From Gammaproteobacteria bacterium (GTDB lineage Bacteria > Pseudomonadota > Gammaproteobacteria > Pseudomonadales > Azotimanducaceae): a stretch of 44,035 nt of DNA. The stretch spans positions 10,446 through 54,480 of the forward strand of contig PBVL01000029.1 of assembly GCA_002728675.1 (NCBI GenBank), written 5' to 3'. Shown here in pieces: positions 10,068 through 19,415 of the stretch; the first letter of the stretch is position 1, and each line of letters starts with the position of its first letter. A model generated the notes under the pieces. That model saw nothing but the letters and a program-made list of their open reading frames with translations. It did no database searches and was not told the DNA's origin. Position numbers and translations under genes: made by a program.

Positions 10068-11476
10068 AGGTTGAACTCCCGGCGTATGGTGAGGTCGGCG
10101 GTCTCCACGACCTCGCCGTCCACGACGCGTGGGCGAAAGCGTGCCTGCCCGAGCCGTCCTCGCAGACGCTCCTTGATCTGGCTGGGGACGTTGCCATCGA
10201 TTGTGGTGAAACGCCTTGCGCGTCCGTCCGCGCGAACGACATAGCCCAGTTCCAGGTAGTTGATGCGGCCCTTGCGCCAGGGTCGTTCCCTCAGCGCGAG
10301 TTCAAAGCGATCGGTCGACAGTTGCTTGGGCTCGCCAAACAGTTCGTACCGAAGGGTGTCGTACTGTTCACTCTCGGGGATCGCCTCCCAGGCGTCACGG
10401 TAGGCCTTTGCAGCGCGGTGATCGTCCCAGAGCGTGTACAGGTCCGCGAGCTCGACTTTCGCGTACGCGACGTCCGAGACGTCGGAACCCGCGTTTGCGG
10501 CCACGATGTCGTGTGCCCGCTGTATCGCCGCAACCGCGTCGCCCTTGCCAAGCCCTCGTTTGAGCTTGGTCTCGGCAATCATTCGCAGGACCTCGATGAT
10601 CCTTGGGTCATCTTTGCCGTAGTGTTGTTCCAGTATTTCGAGCGCTCGCTCGGAGTGCCGGAGCGACTCCCTGAACGCATGGCTTTGAGCCACGAAATCC
10701 GCCGAGCCGCCCAGGAGTACGAAATAGGACCGCGGCCGTTTCCTGGCACCCTTGTTCGCCAGGTGTTCTGCCATTCGCATGAGCGCCGGAACGATTCGCG
10801 GGTCGTCTTTCCCGAAGGCTTCTTCATGGACTTTCAGATTGAAGCTCGAGAGCGTGTCGACCATTTCGCCTCGGCTGGACGGACCGCCAACCGTCAGCAG
10901 CATGTCCAGGATGGGCAGCTGGTCGGTGTTGTAGACCCCCATGTGTCTGTGTGTCAGGTGTTGCGCACGACGGAGTGCGGCGGTCGCGCTGGAACTGCGG
11001 CCGGTTTCGATGTGCGCGATGGCAAGACCGCGCAAGGGCGGAATCAGACGCTGGTCGAATCGGCCGTATTGGCGCTCGATAAGCTTGGCTGCGCGATCGA
11101 GGTGCGACAACGCGGAGTAGGTTTCTCCGATGTCGAGCTGGAGCAATCCGAGATAGAGCGACGGGGTCGCGAGCAGGGTGCTGTCGCTGCCGTACTCCTG
11201 CCTGAACCCGGTCAGCAGCGCTTCGGCGGCGAGCGATGCTTCCTCCTTCTCGCCGTCGAGCAACAGGTCCAGGACTTCCTGGTAAAGAGGATCGAGTTCG
11301 GGGGTCAATCCCGGTACGGCGGCGATCCGCACCGCGGTGGCCTGATCCCGCGCGCTCAATTCGATGGAATATGCTGCCCGCGGAAAGCCAGCAGTGCACA
11401 ACACGCTGACGACGAAACACGCACCGATCCTGAGGGCAGTTCGCGCGGACCTGCGAGCCATCCGGAATCTCCGCAA
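10061..11476 (-). CDS. TPR-repeat protein with TonB-like C-terminal domain
   Basis: Signal peptide, helical repeat motifs (ALSHLDRAAKLIERQYG, HSERALEILEQHYGKDDPRI), C-term LGQARFRPRVVDGEVVETADLTIRREFNLY. Confidence 0.7.
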   Translation of the reverse strand: MRRFRMARRSARTALRIGACFVVSVLCTAGFPRAAYSIELSARDQATAVRIAAVPGLTPELDPLYQEVLDLLLDGEKEEASLAAEALLTGFRQEYGSDSTLLATPSLYLGLLQLDIGETYSALSHLDRAAKLIERQYGRFDQRLIPPLRGLAIAHIETGRSSSATAALRRAQHLTHRHMGVYNTDQLPILDMLLTVGGPSSRGEMVDTLSSFNLKVHEEAFGKDDPRIVPALMRMAEHLANKGARKRPRSYFVLLGGSADFVAQSHAFRESLRHSERALEILEQHYGKDDPRIIEVLRMIAETKLKRGLGKGDAVAAIQRAHDIVAANAGSDVSDVAYAKVELADLYTLWDDHRAAKAYRDAWEAIPESEQYDTLRYELFGEPKQLSTDRFELALRERPWRKGRINYLELGYVVRADGRARRFTTIDGNVPSQIKERLRGRLGQARFRPRVVDGEVVETADLTIRREFNLY

Positions 11477-11583
11477 TTTACACCGGGTCCTGAATGTTGC
11501 TTCCGACAGCGTCCAGCGTCAAACGCCTGTCGACGGTTCGGTCCGCTTTTTTCCGGGACACACGGGGCTGGAGGCACAGTCCG

Positions 11584-13122
11584 TCAGTAGGCGTAGCTGG
11601 ATTGCAGACCCAAAGGCAGACCGAATCCCCAATAGGCCAGCAAGAATGCTGTCCAGGCGATCAGAAAGGCGACACTGAAAGGCAGCATCAACGCCACGAC
11701 TGTCCCGATGCCGGTGTCCTTCACGTATCGCTGGCAGTAGACGACGATCAGTGGGAAGTAAGGCATGAGTGGCGTGATGATGTTTGTCGATGAATCGCCA
11801 ACCCGGTACGCGGCCTGGGTCAGGTCAGGCGAAATCCCCAACTCCATCAGCATGGGAATCAGGATCGGGGCAAGGAGCGCCCATTTCGCAGAGGCTGACC
11901 CCACGAAGATGTTGACAACGCAGGTGATGGCGATGACCCCGAGCACCGTGCCGACCGCCGGCATGGCAATCGCGGACAGGAAACCGGCGCCCTGCAGGGC
12001 GAGCAGCGCCCCGAGGTTGGATCGCCCGAACTCGGCAATGAACAGCGCGGCGAAGAACGCCATCACGATGTAGTAGGAAAGACCCGACATCGACTGGCTC
12101 ATCCCCTCGATGATGTCCCGGTGCGACCTGACGGTGCCCGCCGCGTATCCGTAAACGATCCCCGGAACGATGAACAGCAGGAAGATCAGCGGCACGATGC
12201 TCGCCATCAGCGGTGCACCCGCTGTTGCGAGTCCTCCGTCCGCACCGCGCCAGGCTGATCCCTCAGGGAATGCGGTGACGAGCAGGAGCAGTCCACCCAT
12301 CGCCATGGCGCTGCCCGCCAGGGCGAGGGCCCGGCGCTCGGCTGGTTCGAGCGGCTCGAGGGACGGCGTTTCCGATGCGTCCTCTTCTGCCGCATCGACG
12401 GGCGCGTGGGCAAGCCTTGGTTCGATGATCCGGTCGGTGATATACCAGCCGAGCAGCACGATCGGCAGGCACGACGCGCTCGTGAAAAACCAGTTGTTCA
12501 AGGGGTTCAGCGTGAGCGCCGGATCGAGGATCTGCGCCGCCGCCTGGCTGATGCCCTGCAGCATGGGGTCCAGCATCGACGGTACAAAATTTGCGCTGAA
12601 GCCGCCCGAAACACCGGCAAAGGCACAGGCGATGCCGGCCAGCGGGTGGCGGCCGGCGGCCGCGAACATGACGCCGCCCAACGGGATCACCAGCACGTAC
12701 CCCGCATCTCCGCCGCTGTGTGACACGATCGCGATCAGCAGCAGCATTGGCGTGAGGATGCGTGTTGACGTCACGCCGAGCAGGCCACGCAGTCCGGCGC
12801 GGATGAATCCGGTGTAGTCGGCTACCCCGATCCCGAGCATCGCGAGCAGCACGACGCCAAGCGGATGGAACTGCACGAAGGTTTTCACCATGCCCGACGT
12901 GAAAGCGGTCAGCGACGCAGGCGTGAGGAGATTATTGACGACAATGGCGGAACCCGTGCGCGGGTCGACATGCGTGTAGTCGAACTGGGCAAACAGCGCT
13001 GACGCCAGCCAGACGACGATCAACAGGCAAAAGAAGAGCAGGGCGGGGTCGGGCAGACGATTACCGATCCGCTCGATGGCGTCGAGAAACCCGCGTCCTT
13101 CCATCGGCCTCGTGTTGGTCAA
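11584..13122 (-). CDS. AbgT family transporter (p-aminobenzoyl-glutamate transporter-like)
   Basis: FLDAIERIGNRLPDPALLFFCLLIVVW..., multiple TM segments, GDSSTNIITPLMPYFPLIVVYCQRYVKDTGIGT. Confidence 0.92.
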   Translation of the reverse strand: MTNTRPMEGRGFLDAIERIGNRLPDPALLFFCLLIVVWLASALFAQFDYTHVDPRTGSAIVVNNLLTPASLTAFTSGMVKTFVQFHPLGVVLLAMLGIGVADYTGFIRAGLRGLLGVTSTRILTPMLLLIAIVSHSGGDAGYVLVIPLGGVMFAAAGRHPLAGIACAFAGVSGGFSANFVPSMLDPMLQGISQAAAQILDPALTLNPLNNWFFTSASCLPIVLLGWYITDRIIEPRLAHAPVDAAEEDASETPSLEPLEPAERRALALAGSAMAMGGLLLLVTAFPEGSAWRGADGGLATAGAPLMASIVPLIFLLFIVPGIVYGYAAGTVRSHRDIIEGMSQSMSGLSYYIVMAFFAALFIAEFGRSNLGALLALQGAGFLSAIAMPAVGTVLGVIAITCVVNIFVGSASAKWALLAPILIPMLMELGISPDLTQAAYRVGDSSTNIITPLMPYFPLIVVYCQRYVKDTGIGTVVALMLPFSVAFLIAWTAFLLAYWGFGLPLGLQSSYAY

Positions 13123-14150
13123 GAGTGCGCCTCATGGGTGAACAGGATGCAGACCGGAGTCGGAACCCGCGTTGTCTTTGCGCTGGCATTGACCGGCAGT
13201 CCGTCTTCCAGCGCGTAAACGGTCACCGTGTCACTGTCCTGGTTGGCGGCGAGCAGCCATGACGCCGACGGATCGAGCGTCAGGTCACGGGGATGTTCCC
13301 CCAGCGTTGGCACAAGGGTCCGGGAACCGAAGGCGCCGTCGCGGTCGAGCGTCACCGCCACAATGCTGTCAGCACCCCTGTTCGTCGCGTAGAGGCGGTG
13401 CCCGTTGCGGTGAATGCGGAGCGCCGCGGTCGCGCTTGCGACGGCAGCGTCATCGGGGAGCGTCGCAACGGACGACTCGACGGCAAACCGTCCGTCGTTT
13501 CCCGGTGCGACCCTGACGATCGTGTTGTCGAGTTCATTGATGACGTAGTACGTGCCCCGCAGCGTCGGATGGGCCACGACATGGCGGGGCCCGGCGCCTG
13601 CGGGCAACCCGGTGAAGCCTTCGAGTTGAAGGACCCCGCGCTCGATGCCGTAGCGATAGAGACGGTCGCAGCCCAGATCCGGCACGAACAGTCGCTTTGC
13701 CCAGGGGTCGGGGTAGACCATGTGAGCGTGCGGCCCGCTCTGGCGCCGCGCGTTGGGTCCGTGGCCCGCGTGCTGCTCGACGCTGCAGATGTCGCCGAGC
13801 GCGCCGTCGGAGCTCCTGGTCAGGAGCGTGACGGATCCGCTGCTGTAGTTCGCCACCGCAACGCGGTCAGCAACGACCGAGATATGGCATGGGTGCGAGC
13901 CCATGGACGGCTTGCGGTTCAGCAGGGTGAGCGTGTTCCCGTCACGGCGGAGCGCCGCAACTTCGCCTTGCTCGTCCTCCAGGACCGCATAGACGTGGTT
14001 GCCGGCCTGTGCGAGATATGACGGATTCGGCAGGGCTGCGGCCAGGTAGCCCAGTTCGAAAGCGCCGGTCTCGTCGTCGAATGTCGCGGCATAGATGCCT
14101 TCGGCATCTCGCCGCGTGTAGGTACCAACGAAGGCCTTGTGCACGCTCAT
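13119..14150 (-). CDS. Lactonase family beta-propeller protein (6-phosphogluconolactonase-like)
   Basis: MSVHKAFVGTYTRRDAEGIYAATFDDETGAFEL, GPHAHMVYPDPWAKRLFVPDLGCDRLYRY, GAGPRHVVAHPTLRGTYYVINELDNT; start trimmed from 14222. Confidence 0.88.
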   Translation of the reverse strand: MSVHKAFVGTYTRRDAEGIYAATFDDETGAFELGYLAAALPNPSYLAQAGNHVYAVLEDEQGEVAALRRDGNTLTLLNRKPSMGSHPCHISVVADRVAVANYSSGSVTLLTRSSDGALGDICSVEQHAGHGPNARRQSGPHAHMVYPDPWAKRLFVPDLGCDRLYRYGIERGVLQLEGFTGLPAGAGPRHVVAHPTLRGTYYVINELDNTIVRVAPGNDGRFAVESSVATLPDDAAVASATAALRIHRNGHRLYATNRGADSIVAVTLDRDGAFGSRTLVPTLGEHPRDLTLDPSASWLLAANQDSDTVTVYALEDGLPVNASAKTTRVPTPVCILFTHEAHS

Positions 14151-14299
14151 GACGTGCTCGCTGTCGCAATGAGGGTCGCGGGATTGTACTGGATTCGCGG
14201 CGCCCCAAGTGTGGTGTGTCACTCAACACCTGGCCCGATCTGGGGACCGGAGGGTCCGGGCGGGTGTATGATGCGCGGCCGCTTATCCCGCGAGAGGAC

Positions 14300-15088
14300 G
14301 TGTTGCCCGTGGCCAGCTACGAAAACCTGACATACGTCGAAGAGTCACATCTGGCGATCATCACGATCAACAGGCCTGAGAAACACAACGCCATTTCTCT
14401 TGGAACGCTCGAAGAACTTCACAGCGCGGTCACGGTAGCGGCCACGAACGATGAGATCCGCGTGATCTGCATCACCGGCGCCGGAGGACGCGCGTTCGCC
14501 TCGGGTTCGGATCTGAACGAGGTCAAACACCGAGATCTGCGCAAGAGTCTCGAACCCATCGTCCAGGGCCTGGCTGATCAACTCGAACGGACCCCCAAAC
14601 CCTCGATCGCCGCCATCGACGGCATCTGCATGGGCGGCGGTCTCGAGATCGCCCTTGGCTGTGATCTCCGGATTGCGACCCCGCGTTCCAGATTCGCGAC
14701 CCCCGAAGGCAAGATCGGGATCATCCCCGGCGGCGGTGCCACGGCGCGCCTGCCGCGCATTGTCGGACGCGGCTGGGGCATGGAGATGCTCCTGATGGGT
14801 GAGCCGATCGACGCGGATCACGCGCTGCGGATTGGACTCGTCACGCGGCTCGTCGAACCGGACGCGCTGATGGACGAGGTGCGCAAAATGGCGTCCCACC
14901 TGGCCGGCTTCGCGCCCTTCGTCCCGCAGTTCATGAAGGCCATGGTCAACGCCGGCATGGAAGGTTCGCTCGCGACGGGACTCGCCCTCGAGAAATTCGC
15001 GCAGGCCGCCCTCGTTCAGACCGACGACAAGCACGAGGGGATCTCGGCGTTCCTCGAGAAACGTGACCCGGTCTGGAAGGGCCGCTGA
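14300..15088 (+). CDS. Enoyl-CoA hydratase/isomerase family protein
   Basis: HLAIITINRPEKHNAISLGTLEEL, GGGLEIALGCDLRIATPRSRFATPEGKIGIIPGGGATARLPRIVG; likely GTG start at 14300. Confidence 0.9.
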   Translation: MLPVASYENLTYVEESHLAIITINRPEKHNAISLGTLEELHSAVTVAATNDEIRVICITGAGGRAFASGSDLNEVKHRDLRKSLEPIVQGLADQLERTPKPSIAAIDGICMGGGLEIALGCDLRIATPRSRFATPEGKIGIIPGGGATARLPRIVGRGWGMEMLLMGEPIDADHALRIGLVTRLVEPDALMDEVRKMASHLAGFAPFVPQFMKAMVNAGMEGSLATGLALEKFAQAALVQTDDKHEGISAFLEKRDPVWKGR

Positions 15089-15187
15089 CGGCTGACTGGC
15101 ACCGTCGGTTCGCCAGCAGGCGTCACGCAGCAGGATCACGCATGTGCCGTGCTACGATCCGGGCCGCATCAATGATCGGAAACCCGG

Positions 15188-16348
15188 ATGGCTGAGCTTA
15201 CGCCCCACGACATGATTGGCCGCCTGGTGGGGATTCCGACGGTCTCCCGGGACTCGAACCTCGACCTGATCGATTTCGTCGCCAACTACCTCGATGGGTA
15301 CGGCTTCGAGGCCCACCTCGTCCGTAGCGATGACGGCGGGAAAGCGAATCTGTACGCAACAATTGGCCCCGAAGAACCAGGCGGCATCGTCCTGTCGGGA
15401 CACACCGATGTCGTCCCGATCGATGGACAGGACTGGAGCAGCGACCCGTTCGCGCCGGAGGTGCGCGACGGCCGCATGTTCGGCCGCGGCACGTGCGACA
15501 TGAAGGGGTTCTGTGCGCTGGCGCTCTCCCTCGTCCCGGAAATGCAGCGCCTGCGCCGCCCGATCCACTTTGCGTTTTCGTACGATGAAGAGGTTGGCTG
15601 CGTCGGGGCACCGCGGATGATCAGGGCAATCCGGGCCAACGTGCCGGAGCCGAGAGCGGTCATCGTGGGCGAACCCACCAGCATGCAGATCGTCACCGGC
15701 CACAAGGGTATTCTGCACTTTCGCTCCCATGTGCGGGGCTACGAGGCGCACTCGAGTCAGCAGCAGCGAGGGGTGCCCGCAATCATGTACGCGGCGCGGC
15801 TCGTCAACTGGATGGCTGAAAAGCAGGCCGCACTGGCCGCGGGCGGAGACCTCGACGAGCGGTTCGAGCCGGCATTCACGACCTTGCACTGCGGCGTGAT
15901 TCACGGAGGTACGGCACACAACATCACGTCCAAGGACTGTCACTTCGAAGCCGACATCCGTTCGGTTCCCGGTGTCTCTGCCCGCGACTTCTTCGACGAA
16001 CTCGAGCGCTACGCCCGCGAGGTGCTCGAACCCATGATGCACGCGATCCAGCCGAACACCGGAATCGACTTCGACGTCACGTCAGACGTGCCGTCGTTCG
16101 CGGTGGACGAGGACGAACCGGCCGTGGCCATGCTGCGTCAGCTGACCGGCCGTAACGATTCCGGAGTTGTCCCTTTTGCCGCCGAATGCGGTCAGTTCCA
16201 GGAGGAGGGCTTCTCGGTCGTCATGTGCGGCCCGGGCAGTATCGATCAGGCTCACCAGCCCGACGAGTTCATCAGCCTCGAACAGGTGGACGCCGGGCTG
16301 ACGTTCCTCCGAAGCGTCATCGGGCAGCAGCAGGAACTGCCTCGATAG
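15188..16348 (+). CDS. M20 family peptidase, acetylornithine deacetylase (ArgE)-like
   Basis: GGIVLSGHTDVVPIDGQDWSSDPF, GRGTCDMKGFCALAL, AFSYDEEVGCVGAP. Confidence 0.92.
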   Translation: MAELTPHDMIGRLVGIPTVSRDSNLDLIDFVANYLDGYGFEAHLVRSDDGGKANLYATIGPEEPGGIVLSGHTDVVPIDGQDWSSDPFAPEVRDGRMFGRGTCDMKGFCALALSLVPEMQRLRRPIHFAFSYDEEVGCVGAPRMIRAIRANVPEPRAVIVGEPTSMQIVTGHKGILHFRSHVRGYEAHSSQQQRGVPAIMYAARLVNWMAEKQAALAAGGDLDERFEPAFTTLHCGVIHGGTAHNITSKDCHFEADIRSVPGVSARDFFDELERYAREVLEPMMHAIQPNTGIDFDVTSDVPSFAVDEDEPAVAMLRQLTGRNDSGVVPFAAECGQFQEEGFSVVMCGPGSIDQAHQPDEFISLEQVDAGLTFLRSVIGQQQELPR

Positions 16349-16757
16349 CGGCTTGCTCTCGGTCCAGGGTTGCCGCGTTCCAGCGCCAGCCCGGGATCCC
16401 CATGAGGATGTTCGCGGCCGCAATCGCGCCGAAAATGCCGACGAATCCGAACAGATTATCACCCAGCAGGGCGAGCGGGACGTACACGACGAGGAGCCGT
16501 GCAAGAGACGGGATCAACGCCGGCATTGGCCGGCGGACGGCGTTGAAGCAGTGATTGCGACGTTGAGCATTCCCATGAAGTCAATGCTGATCGGCACAAT
16601 CGCGAGAAACAGGGTCGCGGTGCTGACGAGTTCCGGGTCGTCGTTGATCCAGCCGACAAACGTCTCTGCACCCAGCCACATGATGCAGGCCGCGATCAGC
16701 CCCCAGCCAAGGCAGGACAGGTAGCAGACCGCATGCTTTTGCGTACGGGGCTGAGTC
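16317..16757 (-). pseudogene. C-terminal remnant of a MATE-family efflux protein, 5'-truncated and frameshifted
   Basis: Minus frame A: LSCLGWGLIAACIMWLGAETFVGWINDDPELVSTATLFLAIVPISIDFMGMLNVAITA, then after a frame change FNAVRRPMPALIPSLARLLVVYVPLALLGDNLFGFVGIFGAIAAANILMG; no N-terminal two-thirds and no start codon. Confidence 0.75.
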
Positions 16758-16759
16758 GC

Positions 16760-18895
16760 TCAGGAGTCCGGGAACGTGAATGGCTCGGAGTCGAGGAATC
16801 GCTTCAGCACGTTGCCCGTCAGCCGCGCAATGTCATTCTGATAGTCGTTGGGGCTGAGGGAGCCGGCGTAGGAAATGCTTCCGGTCGAAAACACCGCGCC
16901 CCCCGATGGGGTCTCGAAGAACGTGATGTCAGCCCGGACGTCGTCGTCGGATCCGTTCGACCCCGTCATGTGTACCTCTTCGATCGTCCGCAGCATGCCC
17001 GGTCTGTGTTCCCGTGAGGACGCGATGACGAGCGCATGAGCGGGTGACCCGAGTTCCGGGTCCCAGCGGTCGATTTCTTCGCCCGCGGCGCCGCCTGCCT
17101 GGGTGCCATAGGTGCCGATATGCGGACCCTCCTCGAGTCCCTCGAGGATGAAGGAGGCACGCGCGTCCCGTGCACCGTCCTGGAGTTCGTAATACGTGCC
17201 GCCGTCGAATCCCTGCGCTGCAAAGCCAATGCCGACAAGCTGGTTCGGGGGCCGCCCAATCCGCCGCCACAGCCCGCCGTACTCCCCCGTGAACTGGTGG
17301 TAGTACTCACCAGGGCGTGAAATCCACGCGCGAGTGCCGTCCTCCGCGCGCCGAACTTCCATGAGACCCGGCTTGTCGGGGTGAAATGCGACCCGCCAGT
17401 AGAAGCCGTTACCGCCGAGGTACATCAGACGTCCGCCCGCGTCGAGCCACGCGGCAATCCCGTCCAGCATCTCCGTCGAATGGTATTCGGGGTGGCTGCA
17501 GGTGAGGATGGTCCGGTAGCCCTCGAGTGCAGCAGCGCCGTCCCGGTGCAGATCCTCGTCGGCGACGACGTCATAGGGCTGATCGATGGCCTCGAGCCAG
17601 GCGACGATGTTGGTGTCAGCACAAAATCCCCAGGTCAGGACTTTCGGAGCGAGGTTCAGAACCGGACGCAGGTGGGATGAGAAGTGGACGCCGCTGCCGT
17701 CCCGGTGATAGTCGTATTGTGACAGTCCGATTTCCGGATGCTCCAGCAGCCACGCGTCGGACGTGTTGCGTGCGCGCGGGTTCTTGAGGATTGCGCTGGG
17801 GCGCAGGCTCATCTGCTGGTTGGCGTAGGACAGATAGGTGGCCGTCGAGACGAGCAGCGCGAGCCGTTCGCGCTTTGCCCGGGCCGCGGTCACGCAGATG
17901 GGCAGGATGAACTCGTCTTCAGCGGCGGGGGAGGGCTGACCCGACGCATCGAGAGCGACGAGTTTTACGCCATAGACAGCCGAATGCAGACTGTCGGGGA
18001 TGGTCCACCGAAAGCTGACGTCCCAGTTGCAGTCCGTCAGGTCATCGTCATGAAAGTGGGCTGCACCGTAGTGTGCTGGGTCATCCGTGTAGCGATGTAC
18101 CGAGCCGTCCCAACGGACGCCGGTCACGGCGCGCGTGGGCTGCTGATGCAACATCGCCGGATGCGCGTCGCCCAGGGCGTTCGGGACCGTGTCGCGGGTC
18201 AGCGCGGCCGCGAAGTCCCAGCGGGCAATGGGCGCCAATACGGGTGACCCGGTCGTGTCGGCGGGGTCAACCTCACCCGAACCAATGCACGGCGACTCGA
18301 TTCGACCGTTCCAGGTGCCCCCGTCGCCTGAGGAGCAGAGCAGCCAGTCGCCTGCCCGGGCGGTGAAACGTCCGGGAACCTCGATGCGTCCCTCGATGCC
18401 GGGCGAACTCACAACCCGTTCGGAGACGAGTTGAACGAACGAGGCGCCCGCGTGCGTTCCCACGAGCAGGCGGTACCAGCGCCAGAGCTCGAGCTGCACC
18501 GGAACCTCGAACCAGCTGCCGTCCAGCTGCAGCGCAAGATTTGTGTCACGCTGCACGATGCGCCAGTCGGGCGTCGTGAGCAGCGTCTGCTCGCCGCTGT
18601 CGATGGTCGGCATCAGCCAGCAACTGAACGCTGCAGACTCGAGTGCCGGGAGGGCACCGAGCCGCGCGTATGAACCAGGAATGATCGGCTGGACTTGCCC
18701 TGGGTAATCCCCGTCGAAATCTGCCGTAGCCGCCGCTTCGGCATAGCCCGTGCCGCGCGGTCGCGAATCTCCGGAGATGATCCGCACGAGACTCGCGCGG
18801 TACCGGGGCGCCTCCGAGCTCACCATGATGTCCACGGTCTCCCCGGCGCCAGCGGACAGGCGGCTCGCATAGGCAACCAGCCGTTTGGCGGGCAT
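16760..18895 (-). CDS. N,N-dimethylformamidase beta (large) subunit-like protein
   Basis: LSYANQQMSLRP, HPEIGLSQYDYHRDGSGVHFSSHLRPVLNLAP, CSHPEYHSTEMLDGIAAWLDAGGRLMYLGGNGFYWRV; N-terminal LamG-like region; ATG at 18895 avoids overlapping the upstream FKBP gene. Confidence 0.85.
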   Translation of the reverse strand: MPAKRLVAYASRLSAGAGETVDIMVSSEAPRYRASLVRIISGDSRPRGTGYAEAAATADFDGDYPGQVQPIIPGSYARLGALPALESAAFSCWLMPTIDSGEQTLLTTPDWRIVQRDTNLALQLDGSWFEVPVQLELWRWYRLLVGTHAGASFVQLVSERVVSSPGIEGRIEVPGRFTARAGDWLLCSSGDGGTWNGRIESPCIGSGEVDPADTTGSPVLAPIARWDFAAALTRDTVPNALGDAHPAMLHQQPTRAVTGVRWDGSVHRYTDDPAHYGAAHFHDDDLTDCNWDVSFRWTIPDSLHSAVYGVKLVALDASGQPSPAAEDEFILPICVTAARAKRERLALLVSTATYLSYANQQMSLRPSAILKNPRARNTSDAWLLEHPEIGLSQYDYHRDGSGVHFSSHLRPVLNLAPKVLTWGFCADTNIVAWLEAIDQPYDVVADEDLHRDGAAALEGYRTILTCSHPEYHSTEMLDGIAAWLDAGGRLMYLGGNGFYWRVAFHPDKPGLMEVRRAEDGTRAWISRPGEYYHQFTGEYGGLWRRIGRPPNQLVGIGFAAQGFDGGTYYELQDGARDARASFILEGLEEGPHIGTYGTQAGGAAGEEIDRWDPELGSPAHALVIASSREHRPGMLRTIEEVHMTGSNGSDDDVRADITFFETPSGGAVFSTGSISYAGSLSPNDYQNDIARLTGNVLKRFLDSEPFTFPDS

Positions 18896-18914
18896 CGGCG
18901 CCCGCGGGTCTGCG

Positions 18915-19415
18915 TCAGTCGTGGTGATGCGCCGCTCCGTCCATCCCGTGCGCGTGCCCGTGGGCGAGTTCGTCCTGGGTTGCAACGCGGACGGCTTCGA
19001 TGTCGATCTCGAACGTGACCGTCTTGCCCGCCAACGGGTGATTCGCATCGATGTCGACGTTGAACTTGCCGACCTTCACGATGGTCGCGTCGCGCATGCC
19101 CTGTGCCGTCTCGATCCTGACCATTGCACCTGGCCTGAGCTTCGCCGGTTTCAGGTTCAGACGTTTTTTCGAGATGCGGGTCAGGGCGGTGTCGTCACGC
19201 TGGCCGTAGGCTTTCTCGGGCGGCAGCGTCACGCTGAGCGAGTCGCCCACCTGTTTGCCCGCGAGCGCGTCCTCGAGCGCCAGCAGGATGTTCCGCTTAC
19301 CGTGGAGATAGGCCATGGGTCCATCCTCGCGGTTGTTTTCGAGTTCCTCTCCCGCCTCGTCCCTCAGCGTGTAGAAGAACGCGCCAACCTTGCCGTAGTC
19401 GATCGAGTTGGTCAT
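18915..19415 (-). CDS. FKBP-type peptidyl-prolyl cis-trans isomerase (SlyD-like)
   Basis: LEDALAGKQVGDSLSVTLPPEKAYGQRDDTALTRISKKRL, DANHPLAGKTVTFEIDIEAVRVATQDELAHGHAHGMDGAAHHHD (His-rich tail). Confidence 0.92.
   Translation of the reverse strand: MTNSIDYGKVGAFFYTLRDEAGEELENNREDGPMAYLHGKRNILLALEDALAGKQVGDSLSVTLPPEKAYGQRDDTALTRISKKRLNLKPAKLRPGAMVRIETAQGMRDATIVKVGKFNVDIDANHPLAGKTVTFEIDIEAVRVATQDELAHGHAHGMDGAAHHHD

Noticed and set aside
10322-11590. 422-aa plus-strand ORF opposite the TPR gene
   Set aside because: The minus-strand reading gives a signal peptide and TPR motifs; the plus reading is motif-free
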